Positions 1-9,380 of a DNA stretch of 64,000 bases are shown one piece after another; within the stretch, counting starts at the first letter, position 1; each line of letters begins with the position of its first letter. The notes under the pieces were generated by a model. The model saw only the letters and a list, made by a program, of their open reading frames with translations. It was not told the DNA's origin and ran no database searches. The translations under genes were made by a program, and so were the position numbers. This DNA comes from Bradyrhizobium sp. C9. Lineage in GTDB: Bacteria > Pseudomonadota > Alphaproteobacteria > Rhizobiales > Xanthobacteraceae. The stretch is from the NCBI RefSeq assembly GCF_002532045.1, contig NZ_NWTG01000008.1:248001-312000 (forward strand), given 5' to 3'.

Positions 1-141
1 TCGTCCGGATGGCGCGCCATGCAGGACGCCGCTCGCCTGCCTGTGATAAGGACGTGACCGCGTGACCGATCGCAATTGGGTCCCGGACCTGGCCGCCGGG
101 GCAGGTGACCTCACAAGTTGCAGCATTTACTCCATCCCGAC
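1..141. other. window edge, no gene recognised
   Basis: All three plus-strand frames hit a stop within the first 65 bases, so this could be the tail of an upstream gene, but nothing identifies it. The rest is the leader of the following regulator gene. No clear promoter or terminator is visible. Confidence 0.3.
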
Positions 142-1122
142 ATGTCTACGACGCAGCCAGAGAATTCCATTGAACGCGGCATCGATCGGCGCGTCGAGCC
201 GGGTTGGGACGAGCAAGCGGAATTCGGGGACGAAAATCGCGGCGATGTGACGGCGATCCGACCGGGCGGGGTGAAACGCGGCTCGATGCTTGCCTATGGT
301 TGGGTGGCGCTGCTGATCGTGGCGAGCGGCGTGGTCAACGTCTTCTCCTCGGTGAGCGAATTCAAACTCTCCGCGGGGTTCGCACCGCTGCGCATGCCCG
401 TGCTGCTCGAGGTGACGAGCGCCATTGCCTGGATCCTGTTTCTGCCGCTGCTGCGAAGCGGCATCACCCAATTGCGTGTTGGTCGGAGCCGAGTGACGGC
501 CGTCACATGGGCGGTGGCGGCGATCCTGCTTTACGCGTTCGCGCATCTCGTCACCATGGTCGGGCTGCGCAAGCTGCTGCTCGGCGACGGCTATTCCTTT
601 CACTGGGCAACGGCGTTTCCACATGAGCTCCAGAAGGACGTCGTCTCGTCGCTGATGGTGGCCGTGGTGATCTGGCTGACGGACCGCAAGGTGTTGGCGA
701 TGCCGGTAAGCCCGATGCCCGTAACACCAGTGCCGCCGGTCGAGGCGCTCGCACTGCCGCCGGCTGGACCGTCAATCGAGGCCGCCAATCCCGGTCTGTG
801 GCTGCGGGACGGCGCCACGAGCTTTCGGGTCGATCCTTGCGATATCGTGGCCGTGACGTCAGCGGGCAACTATGTCGAGTTTAGCCTTTCCAACGGACGT
901 CGCCTGATCCGCGGCACGCTTGCGCGGGAGGAGGATCGGCTCAAGCCGTTCGGTCTTGTCCGCGTGCATCGGGCGAGGCTGGTGAATCTGGCGCGGGTCG
1001 TGGCAGTCGAGCATCGTCCGGCAGGGGACTTCGCCTTGCGGATGGACAATGGCGAGACCATCGCGGGCAGCAAGCGCTATCGGAATGTCGTGGCGACCTT
1101 CACGGAAAATACCAACAGGTAG
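142..1122 (+). CDS. membrane-anchored LytTR-family transcriptional regulator
   Basis: A 326-residue protein with four hydrophobic segments (about 48-72, 88-108, 118-142, 164-185), a proline-rich linker (187-210) and a C-terminal LytTR DNA-binding domain (about 220-322). Typical LytTR stretches are IVAVTSAGNYVEF, VRVHRARLVNL and the terminal GSKRYR. There is no receiver domain, so it is a membrane-tethered regulator rather than a classical response regulator; the signal sensed is unknown. I start at the ATG at 142; an in-frame TTG at 118 would add eight residues. It lies directly upstream of the large autotransporter gene on the same strand, so regulation of that gene is plausible but inferred only from position. 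The short palindrome GTCTCAGGAGAC follows the stop codon. Confidence 0.85.
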   Translation: MSTTQPENSIERGIDRRVEPGWDEQAEFGDENRGDVTAIRPGGVKRGSMLAYGWVALLIVASGVVNVFSSVSEFKLSAGFAPLRMPVLLEVTSAIAWILFLPLLRSGITQLRVGRSRVTAVTWAVAAILLYAFAHLVTMVGLRKLLLGDGYSFHWATAFPHELQKDVVSSLMVAVVIWLTDRKVLAMPVSPMPVTPVPPVEALALPPAGPSIEAANPGLWLRDGATSFRVDPCDIVAVTSAGNYVEFSLSNGRRLIRGTLAREEDRLKPFGLVRVHRARLVNLARVVAVEHRPAGDFALRMDNGETIAGSKRYRNVVATFTENTNR

Positions 1123-1329
1123 GTCTCAGGAGACTCGTGCCGACGACGGCCCATCGTTCTGCCGCCGACGTGGCGGGATGAAGTGGGGCCTCCTTTGTGG
1201 CAAAGAAGGCACATCGTCGCGCTTTCGGTGCCAGTTTGGCTTTTTGTCATGCGGCAGGATGTCTCAGGGGATACAACCTCACGCTGAGATTTTCAGTGAC
1301 CGCCTATGCGCGGCCCGAGTTGGAATGCC

Positions 1330-4300
1330 ATGCGCGTGCACGTTGTGGAACGCTTTCGATCGCCCCGCTTGCGGCGGGTTGCCGTAACTCTTGCCCTGCT
1401 CATCGCGTCCGGGACCGGCGCACACGCCCAGACGGTGCTGAACGTCGGCGACGGAGCGAGCCTCGTCACCGCGCTGACGACGATCGATAACAATCCCGGC
1501 ACCAACTACAGGCTCAACATCACGAACAACATCACGCTGACTGCCGGAACGACGCTGCCCATCATCAATTCGAGCGGCACCGTAACCATCAACGGCGGCA
1601 ACTTCACGCTCGACGGCGGCGGCGTGCAGCGCGGATTCTTCGTCTACGCCGGCACCGTCGCGATCAACAACCTGACGATCCAGAATGCAGTGGCCAAGGG
1701 CGGCAATGGCGGCGGTGGGTTTGATGGCGGTGGCGGCGGCGGGATGGGCGCCGGCGGCGCGTTGTTCGTTGCCAGCGGCGCCAACGTTACGGTGAGCAAT
1801 GTTTCGCTCGCCAGCAACCAGGCCAATGGCGGCAATGGCGGCAATTACGGCGCGGGCGGTGGCGGTGGTGGCGGCGGCGGGCTCGGCGGCAATGGCGGTA
1901 ACGGCGGCAACGCCGGCGGTGGCGGTGGTGGCGGGATTGGCCTCGGCGCCAATGGCGGGGCCGGCGCGGCGGCCACCACGGGTAACAATGGCGCTGCTGG
2001 CATCGCTGTCGGCGCTGCCGGTGGCGGCAGCGGCGCGGCTGATGTTAGTGCCACGCCAGGCGCAGGGGGCGCCAGCGGAGGCGGCGGCGGCGGCGGGGTC
2101 ATGGGGAGTGGAGTCAATTCCGCCGGCGGCGGTGGTGGAATCGGCGGTGGCGCTGGTACCTCCACCGGAGGCCCGAGCAGCGGCGGCGGTGCTGGCGGCT
2201 TTGGCGGCGGCGGCGGCGGCAGCAACAACAGCGCGGGTGGCATTGGCGGTTTCGGCGGCGGCGGCGGCAGCGTGCGCTGCTTTCTCAATCCGGGAACGGG
2301 CGGCTTCGGCGGTGGTGGTGGCGGCGCCAGCGGCAATTCCGGTCGCACTTGTGGGAACACTGGCGGCTTCGGCGCCGGCAACGGCGGCAACGATGCCCAA
2401 GGTGGTGCCGGCGGCGGGCTCGGCGCAGGCGGCGCGGTGTTTGTCCAGGGTGGCGGAACGCTCAATGTCTCCGGTGCCTTTACCGTCAACGGCAGCAGCG
2501 TCACCGGCGGAACGGGTGGTGTCGGCGCCGGCAATGGCTCCGCCCTCGGCTCGGGTCTGTTCCTGCAGGGCAACGGAACACTGACCTTCAGTCCCGCGGC
2601 CGGCCAGAACCAGACCGTCTCCGATGTCATCGCCGACCAGACCGGCAGCGGCGGCACAGGCGCCGATGCCGGCAGCTGGAGCCTTGCCAAGACCGGTGCC
2701 GGCACGCTGACGCTCACCGCCGCAAACACCTATTCGGGCGGCACGACCGTGAGCGGCGGCCTGATCAACTTCAATGCAGCGAACAATTTCGGCTCGGGCA
2801 ACCTCACGCTCAACGGCGGCGGTCTGCAATGGGCGAGCGGCAACACGGCCGACATATCAGGCCGGCTGAACGCGGTCGGCACCAGTGGTGCGACGTTTGA
2901 TTACAACGGCAATGCCGTGACGCTCGCGACCGCATTGACCGGCACAGGCGGTGTGACGGTCGCGAACTCAGGCAGCGGCGGTGCGCTGACCCTCACGGCG
3001 GCGGAGAGCTATTCCGGCGCCACGACTATCAATTCCGGCTCAATGCTGGCGCTGTCGGGCGGCGGCAGCATCTCGAATTCGAGCGTCGTGACGGCCAATG
3101 GCACGTTCGATATTTCGGCATCATCGTTCTTCAACAACAGGATCACGACGCTCGCCGGCGATGGATCGGTTGCGCTCGGCGGCAAAGCATTGGTGATTAC
3201 TGCCGGTTCGACGGAGTTTTCCGGCGCGATCAACGGCTCGCCAGGAGGGGGCCTCGAGATCGCGGGCGGAACGCAGACCCTGTCCGGTGTGAACGGTTAC
3301 GTCGGCTTTACCCAGATCGATGCCGGTGCGACGCTGGCACTCAAGGGAAACGGCGCGATTGCCAATTCGTTCGCGGTCGCATTCTTCGCTGCGGGCGCGG
3401 GAAGCGGCACATTCGACATTTCGCAGACCAACAGCGGTGCCAGCGTCGCTGGCCTGGATGATCCGAACGGCCACAGCGTCGTGTCTCTTGGCGCGAAGAC
3501 GCTGACTATCGCCCGCGCTGTGGGTACTTACAACGGCGTCATCCAGGACGGCGGCATTGGTGGCGGCACCGGGGGCAATGTGACGGTCGCATATGGCGCC
3601 CTGGCGCGATTCGGCGGCGCCAACACCTATACCGGGCTGACCACGATCAACGCCGGCGGCGAGCTCGACCTGTTGAGCGGCCGCAGCATTGCGTCCTCGA
3701 AGGCCGTGATCAACGACGGCATCTTCGATATATCGCGCGCGGGTGGCGGCGTCCCGATCAACAGTCTTTCCGGGACCAGCATCGCCGGCACCGTGAATCT
3801 CGGTGCCAATACGCTGACCTTCACCAATGCGAACGGTACGTTCGCCGGCGTCATCCGGGACGGCGGTGCGGGCGGCGGTGTGGCGGTCACCGGCGGCAAG
3901 GAAGTTCTGACCGGCATCAACACCTACACCGGCGCGACCACCGTTACCGGCGGCACATTGGAAGTGGATGGCTCGATCGCCAGTTCATCGAAAGTGACGG
4001 TCAATTCCGGCGGCACCTTGAGCGGCACGGGCGTCGTCGGTCCTGCGCCCGTCACCGTTTTGAACGATGGCGGCGTCACGCTCACATTGCTACTAAACAA
4101 CGGCCTCGGCGGGGTAGGTACGGTTGTCGTGACCAACAAGTTAGCCGCCCCCTCAAGCGGCGGCATTGATCCGGCGGCCACAACCATCATGAGTGGCGGC
4201 ACGCTCGCGCCCGGTAGTGCGGCAAACCCGACCGGCACACTGACCGTCAATGGCAATCTCGCCTTCCAGTCCGGCGCGATCTATCTTGTGCAGGTGACGC

Positions 4301-5730
4301 CGACACTTGCGGCGTCGACCAATGTCAGCGGGACCGCGACGCTCGGCGGCGCCACCGTCAATGCAGCATTCGCCAACGGTAACTATATCTCGAAGCAGTA
4401 TACGATCCTCGGCGCCGGCAGCGTCAGCGGGACCTTCGGCTCGCTGGTCAACACGAACCTGCCGACGAATTTCACCGACGCTCTGAGCTACGACGCCACC
4501 CACGCCTATCTCAATCTGACGCTGAATTTTCCGTCCCTCAATTTCGGCGGCCTTTCCACCAACCAGCAGAACGTCGCGAACTCGCTGGTCAACTACTTCA
4601 ATGTGACCGGCGGCATTCCGATGGCCTATGGTACGCTCACGCCGGCGGGGCTGACTCAAGCCTCCGGCGAACTGGCGACCGGCGCGCAGCAGACGACGTT
4701 CGATGCCATGAACCAGTTCATGGGGCTGCTCACCGATCCCTTCATGAACCGCACCGGCGCCGCGGGTTCGATGCCGGGAGCGTCTGGCTATGCGGAAGAG
4801 GGCGAAGCGAGCGCCTATGCCGCGACCCGGAAGACCGATGCATTCGCGATGTTCACCAAGGCGCCGCCGGTGCCGTTCGTGTCGCGCTGGAACGTCTGGG
4901 CCGCCGGCTTCGGCGGTTCGCAATCGACCAGCGGCAACGCCGTCGTCGGATCGAACGACACCACCAGCAGCATCTACGGCACGGCGGTCGGCGCCGATTA
5001 TCTGGTCTCGCCGAACACCATTGCGGGCTTTGCGATCGCCGGCGGCGGCACCAGCTTCTCGGTCACGGGCAGCGGCAGCGGCCGGTCCGATCTGTTCCAG
5101 GCCGGCGCCTATGTCCGCCACACCGAAGGCGCGGCCTATGTCTCCGCCGCGCTGGCCTATGGCTGGCAGGACATCACCACCAACCGCACCGTGACGGCTG
5201 CGGGCATCGACCAGCTTCGCGCCGAGTTCAACGCCAACGCCTATTCGGGGCGGCTCGAGGGCGGCTATCGTTTCGTCGCGCCGTGGATCGGCGGCGTCGG
5301 CATCACGCCTTATGCCGCGGGCCAGTTCACGACCTTCGAGCTGCCCGGTTACGCCGAGCGGGTGATCTCGGGCCTGCCGACGTTTGCGCTGACCTATGGC
5401 GGCAAGAGCCTCACCGATACGCGCAGCGAGCTCGGCCTTCGCACCGACAAGTCCTTCGCTGTGCAGGACGGCATCCTGACGCTGCGCACGCGCTTTGCTT
5501 GGGCGCACGACTACGATCCCAACCGCTCGGCTGCAGCGACCTTCCAGGCGCTGCCGGGCACCAGCTTCGTCGTCAACGGTGCGGCGCAGGCCAGCGACTC
5601 CGCGCTGACCACCGCCTCGCTCGAGATGAACTGGCGGAACGGCTGGTCGGCGGCCGCGACGTTCGAGGGCGAATTCTCCAACGTCACCTCGAGCTATGCC
5701 GGCAAGGGCCTGGTGCGGTATCAGTGGTGA
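1330..5730 (+). CDS. glycine-rich autotransporter (type Va), PATR repeats
   Basis: About 1466 residues if started at the ATG at 1330; an in-frame ATG at 1306 adds eight. An N-terminal signal peptide ends near AHAQ (residue 33). A first short beta-rich stretch is followed by a roughly 250-residue glycine-rich block (nt 1690-2460) with runs of GG, GN and GA. Then come several passenger-associated repeats such as LTAANTYSGGTTVSGG, LTGINTYTGATTVTGG and FGGANTYTGLTTINAGG, which build right-handed beta-helices in this family. The last 285 residues (from about nt 4876) form the 12-strand translocator barrel and end in the aromatic residue expected for BAM recognition (YQW). It should export its passenger to the cell surface. 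Adhesion is the usual guess for the family; nothing here proves a ligand. Confidence 0.92.
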   Translation: MRVHVVERFRSPRLRRVAVTLALLIASGTGAHAQTVLNVGDGASLVTALTTIDNNPGTNYRLNITNNITLTAGTTLPIINSSGTVTINGGNFTLDGGGVQRGFFVYAGTVAINNLTIQNAVAKGGNGGGGFDGGGGGGMGAGGALFVASGANVTVSNVSLASNQANGGNGGNYGAGGGGGGGGGLGGNGGNGGNAGGGGGGGIGLGANGGAGAAATTGNNGAAGIAVGAAGGGSGAADVSATPGAGGASGGGGGGGVMGSGVNSAGGGGGIGGGAGTSTGGPSSGGGAGGFGGGGGGSNNSAGGIGGFGGGGGSVRCFLNPGTGGFGGGGGGASGNSGRTCGNTGGFGAGNGGNDAQGGAGGGLGAGGAVFVQGGGTLNVSGAFTVNGSSVTGGTGGVGAGNGSALGSGLFLQGNGTLTFSPAAGQNQTVSDVIADQTGSGGTGADAGSWSLAKTGAGTLTLTAANTYSGGTTVSGGLINFNAANNFGSGNLTLNGGGLQWASGNTADISGRLNAVGTSGATFDYNGNAVTLATALTGTGGVTVANSGSGGALTLTAAESYSGATTINSGSMLALSGGGSISNSSVVTANGTFDISASSFFNNRITTLAGDGSVALGGKALVITAGSTEFSGAINGSPGGGLEIAGGTQTLSGVNGYVGFTQIDAGATLALKGNGAIANSFAVAFFAAGAGSGTFDISQTNSGASVAGLDDPNGHSVVSLGAKTLTIARAVGTYNGVIQDGGIGGGTGGNVTVAYGALARFGGANTYTGLTTINAGGELDLLSGRSIASSKAVINDGIFDISRAGGGVPINSLSGTSIAGTVNLGANTLTFTNANGTFAGVIRDGGAGGGVAVTGGKEVLTGINTYTGATTVTGGTLEVDGSIASSSKVTVNSGGTLSGTGVVGPAPVTVLNDGGVTLTLLLNNGLGGVGTVVVTNKLAAPSSGGIDPAATTIMSGGTLAPGSAANPTGTLTVNGNLAFQSGAIYLVQVTPTLAASTNVSGTATLGGATVNAAFANGNYISKQYTILGAGSVSGTFGSLVNTNLPTNFTDALSYDATHAYLNLTLNFPSLNFGGLSTNQQNVANSLVNYFNVTGGIPMAYGTLTPAGLTQASGELATGAQQTTFDAMNQFMGLLTDPFMNRTGAAGSMPGASGYAEEGEASAYAATRKTDAFAMFTKAPPVPFVSRWNVWAAGFGGSQSTSGNAVVGSNDTTSSIYGTAVGADYLVSPNTIAGFAIAGGGTSFSVTGSGSGRSDLFQAGAYVRHTEGAAYVSAALAYGWQDITTNRTVTAAGIDQLRAEFNANAYSGRLEGGYRFVAPWIGGVGITPYAAGQFTTFELPGYAERVISGLPTFALTYGGKSLTDTRSELGLRTDKSFAVQDGILTLRTRFAWAHDYDPNRSAAATFQALPGTSFVVNGAAQASDSALTTASLEMNWRNGWSAAATFEGEFSNVTSSYAGKGLVRYQW

Positions 5731-5869
5731 GGCGGAAGCGTTTCCGGCTCAAGTAAGCCCGACATCACGCGCGTGTTTACCTGACACGTAATCGCGCGCG
5801 CGATCTCCCTTTGCAATGGTCGGTGCATCGGCGGCGATGTTGCCGATCGATCTGTAAAAGGAACCCATC

Positions 5870-6688
5870 ATGGCCAGCCAACCGCTTTATGCGACCGCCG
5901 GCGACGGCACAAAACTGTTCGTGCAGGATTGGGGCTCGGGCAAGCCGGTGCTGCTGCTTGCCGCATGGACGTTCAATTCCGGCGTCTGGGGCAGCCAGAT
6001 CGTGGCGCTGAACGCCAAGGGTTTTCGCTGCGTCGCGCCTGACCGGCGCGGCCACGGCCGTTCCGACATGCCGATGACAGGATACGATCTCGACACGCTG
6101 ACCGATGACGTTGCCGCCGTGATCGAACAGCACGATCTGCACGATGTTATGATCGTCGCGCATTCGATGGGATCGATCGAGGCGGTGAGCTATCTGGCGC
6201 GTCATGGCGCCGATCGGATCGCGCGGCTGGTCCTGGTGGCGCCGACCACGCCGTTCATCGTCCAGACCGAGGACAATCCGGTCGCGGTGCCGAGGGCGAT
6301 GGTCGAGGCGCAGAATGCCGCGATCGCGCAGGATTTCCCGAAATGGATGGGCGAGAACGAGGCGCCGTTCTTCATGCCCGACACGCCAGATGCTACGCGG
6401 GCATGGATCAGGGAGATGATGCTGAGCGTGCCGCTGCCGGTGGCGCTGGCCTGCCGCAAGACCATCTCGTTCGCCGATCTGCGCGCTGCGGCCAAGAGCA
6501 TCGACCGCCCGACGCTGATCGTGCACGGCGACAAGGATGCCAGCGCGCCGCTCGAACTGACCGGCGCGAAGACGGCGGCGCTGATCAAGGGAAGCAAGCT
6601 CGCCGTCTATGAAGGCGCGCCGCACGCTTTGCCGCTGACGCACAGCGCGCGCCTGATGGCCGACCTGCTGGCCTTCCTCGACGCTTAG
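5870..6688 (+). CDS. alpha/beta hydrolase
   Basis: A 272-residue alpha/beta-hydrolase fold protein resembling non-haem chloroperoxidase/esterase members. The nucleophile elbow is AHSMGS with Ser99; the acid lies in HGDKD (221-223) and the catalytic His is in GAPHAL (His252). The DRRGHGRSD segment (58-66) before the elbow is typical of the fold. There is no signal peptide, so it should be cytoplasmic. The substrate is unknown. The start is the ATG at 5870, preceded by AAAAGGAA. The gene converges with the MFS gene on the other strand and their stop codons overlap. Confidence 0.88.
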   Translation: MASQPLYATAGDGTKLFVQDWGSGKPVLLLAAWTFNSGVWGSQIVALNAKGFRCVAPDRRGHGRSDMPMTGYDLDTLTDDVAAVIEQHDLHDVMIVAHSMGSIEAVSYLARHGADRIARLVLVAPTTPFIVQTEDNPVAVPRAMVEAQNAAIAQDFPKWMGENEAPFFMPDTPDATRAWIREMMLSVPLPVALACRKTISFADLRAAAKSIDRPTLIVHGDKDASAPLELTGAKTAALIKGSKLAVYEGAPHALPLTHSARLMADLLAFLDA

Positions 6689-7977
6689 CTGGCGCGGGCG
6701 ATATCGGCACGGATCCAGCGCGCGGCCCAGACGAACAGCAGCGCGCCGAGTGTCGTCGTCACCGCGGCCGACAGCAGCGAGTAGCGAACCGCATCCGTGC
6801 CGTACGCGCCCTTCAGGGCGTCATTGATCATGCCGACGGCGAGGGGGCCGACGCCCTGGCCGAAGCAGGTCGCGGTGAGCAGCACGATCGCCGAGGCCAG
6901 CGCCCGCATGCTGGGCTTTGCGACCGTCTGCGCGATCGCGAAGATCGGGCCGAGATGGAAGCCGACCATGAACGAGGTTAGTGCCAGCATCGCGACCATC
7001 AGCGTGAAGCTTTGCGTCAGCATGCACAGCGCGAACACCGGACCGGCGAGGCCGGACATGATTGCGGGCGCCCAAAGCTTCCAGCGGTCGTCGCGGCGGC
7101 CGATCTGCGCCACCACGAGGCCGCCGATCAGCGTGCCCGCCATGCCGGCGAGGCCCTTGAAGGTGCCGGCATAGGTGCCGATCTCGGCGCTCGTGAGGTG
7201 ATGGATACGCGCCAGGAACGGCGGGATCCACACCGCGGTGGCGTAGTTGGTGTAGGTCGTGAGGCAGAAGCCGACCAGTACGATGACGAAGCTCGGTTGC
7301 GAGATCAGGAAGCCCAGCGTCGGCCCGATCGTTTCAGGCTTGAAGGTCTCGGCCATCGCACCGCGCTTCGGCTCGGAGATCGTCAGCCACAAGATGGCGG
7401 CGAGCGCGATGCCGGGCAGGCCGGCGGTGTAGAAAGCCATCCGCCAGCCGTAGTGCTGATTGACGTAACCGCCGATGAAATAGCCCAGGAAGACGCCGAG
7501 ATAGGTGCCGATCGCGTAGATGCCGAGCGCGCGCGGGCGCTCGTTCTTGTCGAATAGATCGGCGATCATCGATTGCGAGGCCGGCGTGCCCGCGGACTCC
7601 CCGATGCCGACGCCGACCCGCGCGAGCGCCAGCGTCGCGACGCTCGAGGCCATGCCGCAGAGGTAGGTCATCGCGCTCCAAAACGCGAAGGCGATTGCCA
7701 CGATGTTGCGGCGGCTGAGACGATCGGCCATCCGCGCGATGGGAATGCCAAGCAGCGAATAGAACAGCACGAAGCCGAACCCGGCGAGCAGGCCCATCGT
7801 GGTGTCGCTGAGCGCGAACTCCTTCTTGATCGGCTCGATCAGGACGTTGAAGATCGTGCGGTCGAGAAAGTTGAGGGCGTAGATGATGGTGAGCAGGCCG
7901 AGCACGTAATAGCGGCGCGTGGAGGGCGCGGCAGCGGCCTGTGTGGCTGCAGCCGCCTGCGGTGCGACATCGACCAT
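6685..7977 (-). CDS. MFS transporter, spinster-like
   Basis: A 430-residue major facilitator with about 12 membrane segments. The first helix carries YALNFLDRTIFNVLIEPI, the pattern of the spinster/anion-cation-symporter-like MFS group, and loop 2-3 has the MFS signature region ARMADRLSRRN. A large central loop follows ISEPKRG near residue 210. It sits 62 bp downstream of the Rieske oxygenase gene on the same strand, so the pair probably forms an operon in which the transporter imports the oxygenase substrate. The compound cannot be told from sequence. Its stop codon overlaps that of the convergent hydrolase gene. Confidence 0.9.
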   Translation of the reverse strand: MVDVAPQAAAATQAAAAPSTRRYYVLGLLTIIYALNFLDRTIFNVLIEPIKKEFALSDTTMGLLAGFGFVLFYSLLGIPIARMADRLSRRNIVAIAFAFWSAMTYLCGMASSVATLALARVGVGIGESAGTPASQSMIADLFDKNERPRALGIYAIGTYLGVFLGYFIGGYVNQHYGWRMAFYTAGLPGIALAAILWLTISEPKRGAMAETFKPETIGPTLGFLISQPSFVIVLVGFCLTTYTNYATAVWIPPFLARIHHLTSAEIGTYAGTFKGLAGMAGTLIGGLVVAQIGRRDDRWKLWAPAIMSGLAGPVFALCMLTQSFTLMVAMLALTSFMVGFHLGPIFAIAQTVAKPSMRALASAIVLLTATCFGQGVGPLAVGMINDALKGAYGTDAVRYSLLSAAVTTTLGALLFVWAARWIRADIARAS

Positions 7978-8039
7978 GACTTCGTCCCCCGATGTTCTCT
8001 GGTCTTTTCTTGTTGGTCTGTTTGCCTTGCGCGCGGGCC

Positions 8040-9230
8040 TTACCCCTCGCGGATGTAATTCCCTGCTTCGAATTCCACCGGCCTCGCATCGGCATCGAAC
8101 GACACGCCGATCGGGTCGCGGCCGGCGGCCATGGCCTCGAGCTGGTCAGAGAGCATCCGGCGGACCATCAGGATGCCGCGATCGCTCTGGCCGAAATGCT
8201 CTTCCGAATGGATCGTCACCGGTCCCTGGCCGACCTGCGCCTCGTAGTCGCCGGGGAAGCGCTGGTGCTCCTGCTCCGTCATGTCCCACCAGAACTTGCC
8301 GTTGAACTTCGAGCGCATGCGGCCGATATCGCCCGCATTCTTGACCCGGCCGGCGACATAGATGCGGAACGAGGTGTCGTCGATCGGCAGGGTCCAGCCG
8401 ATCGATTCGACGCGGGCGAATTGCGCGACCCGCGGATTGGGCACGACGCGGAGCGTGGGCAGGGCAGCCTCGGTGACGCGATAGAACACCTTGCCGTCGT
8501 CCTGTCGCCGGATCGAGCGCACCGCGACGCCGCGCGGCGACATCTCGAACTTCACCTCGGGCATCGAGGCCATCATGGTCGTGAATTGCGGCCCCGAGAA
8601 CGAGCCGTGCAGCACCGGCACGTGATAGGGGTCGGCGACGTTCTCGAAATGCTGCAGCCAGTTGCAAGGGATCACGGCAGGGCCGCCGCCGCCGATCGAG
8701 GAATCGTCGGCCTCGACGAACTCGCCGTCGTCCATGGTCTCCAGGCATTCGTAGCGCGGCAGCACCGGCTGCTTATCGGCCGGGCCCATATAGGCGAAGA
8801 TCAGGCCATAGCGTTCCTGCACGGGATACCAGGGCTGGCGCACCTTGTCCTTGAACAGGCCGCCTTCGGGCTCGCAGGGCTGCTCGAGGCAGCGGCCTTC
8901 GGTGTCGAACTTCCAGCCGTGATAGCAGCAGCGGATGCCGTCCTCCTCGACCTTGCCGTAATAGAGTGTGGTGCCGCGATGGCAGCAGCGCGCATGCAGC
9001 AGGCCGGCCCGGCCATGCCGGTCGCGGAACAGGATCAGGTCTTCGCCGAGCGCGCGGACTTTTCTGGGGATATCGGTGGCGTCGCCGACGAGCCCGATCG
9101 GGTGCCAGTAGCGGCGCAGCAGTTCGCCCATCGGGGTGCCGCGGACCACCGAGGTGAGCTCGGTCCGGGTGCTGGACGGCTTCATCGCATAGGCCGTGCC
9201 GAGATCGCGGTCCCGTTGGGTGACGGTCAT
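8040..9230 (-). CDS. Rieske [2Fe-2S] aromatic ring-hydroxylating oxygenase, large subunit
   Basis: A 396-residue oxygenase alpha subunit. The Rieske centre is visible as Cys82-x-His84 and Cys101-x2-His104 in CCHRGTTL and CCYHGW. The mononuclear iron site is NVADPYHVPVLH with Asp200, His203 and His208. The layout resembles the phthalate dioxygenase/demethylase group (single-component terminal oxygenases) rather than alpha3beta3 dioxygenases, since no small-subunit gene is present. No reductase gene is adjacent, so electrons must come from a protein encoded elsewhere. It is divergent from a MarR gene across a region with three palindromes, which suggests substrate-responsive repression. Confidence 0.92.
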   Translation of the reverse strand: MTVTQRDRDLGTAYAMKPSSTRTELTSVVRGTPMGELLRRYWHPIGLVGDATDIPRKVRALGEDLILFRDRHGRAGLLHARCCHRGTTLYYGKVEEDGIRCCYHGWKFDTEGRCLEQPCEPEGGLFKDKVRQPWYPVQERYGLIFAYMGPADKQPVLPRYECLETMDDGEFVEADDSSIGGGGPAVIPCNWLQHFENVADPYHVPVLHGSFSGPQFTTMMASMPEVKFEMSPRGVAVRSIRRQDDGKVFYRVTEAALPTLRVVPNPRVAQFARVESIGWTLPIDDTSFRIYVAGRVKNAGDIGRMRSKFNGKFWWDMTEQEHQRFPGDYEAQVGQGPVTIHSEEHFGQSDRGILMVRRMLSDQLEAMAAGRDPIGVSFDADARPVEFEAGNYIREG

Positions 9231-9277
9231 GGTGGTTTCCTCCCGCCGCCGGACTTGCTGCCTGCGGTCACTATGTC

Positions 9278-9331
9278 GTTGACCACGGTCAACCTGTTGA
9301 CCAAGTCAACGATAGATCGATGACAATGTCA
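9278..9331. promoter_or_regulatory. three tandem palindromic operator-like sites
   Basis: Three inverted repeats lie between the divergent Rieske and MarR genes. They are GTTGACC-AC-GGTCAAC (9278-9293, perfect 7-bp arms), GTTGAC-CAA-GTCAAC (9296-9310, perfect 6-bp arms) and TGACA-A-TGTCA (9321-9331). They share a TTGAC/GTCAA core. The arrangement fits binding sites for the adjacent MarR protein controlling both directions; binding itself is inferred. Confidence 0.7.
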
Positions 9332-9380
9332 ACGATCTCGTTTAGCTTGGCAGCGACAGGCTTTGTTGCAGAGGTTGGCG

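Noticed and set aside
1690..2460. Dense short repeats that might look like a CRISPR or VNTR array
   Set aside because: No fixed-length repeat and spacer units; they are glycine codons inside a reading frame.
1845..2729. Proline-rich minus-strand frame (294 codons)
   Set aside because: Reverse complement of the glycine-rich block of the autotransporter: Gly codons read as Pro/Ala. No start context.
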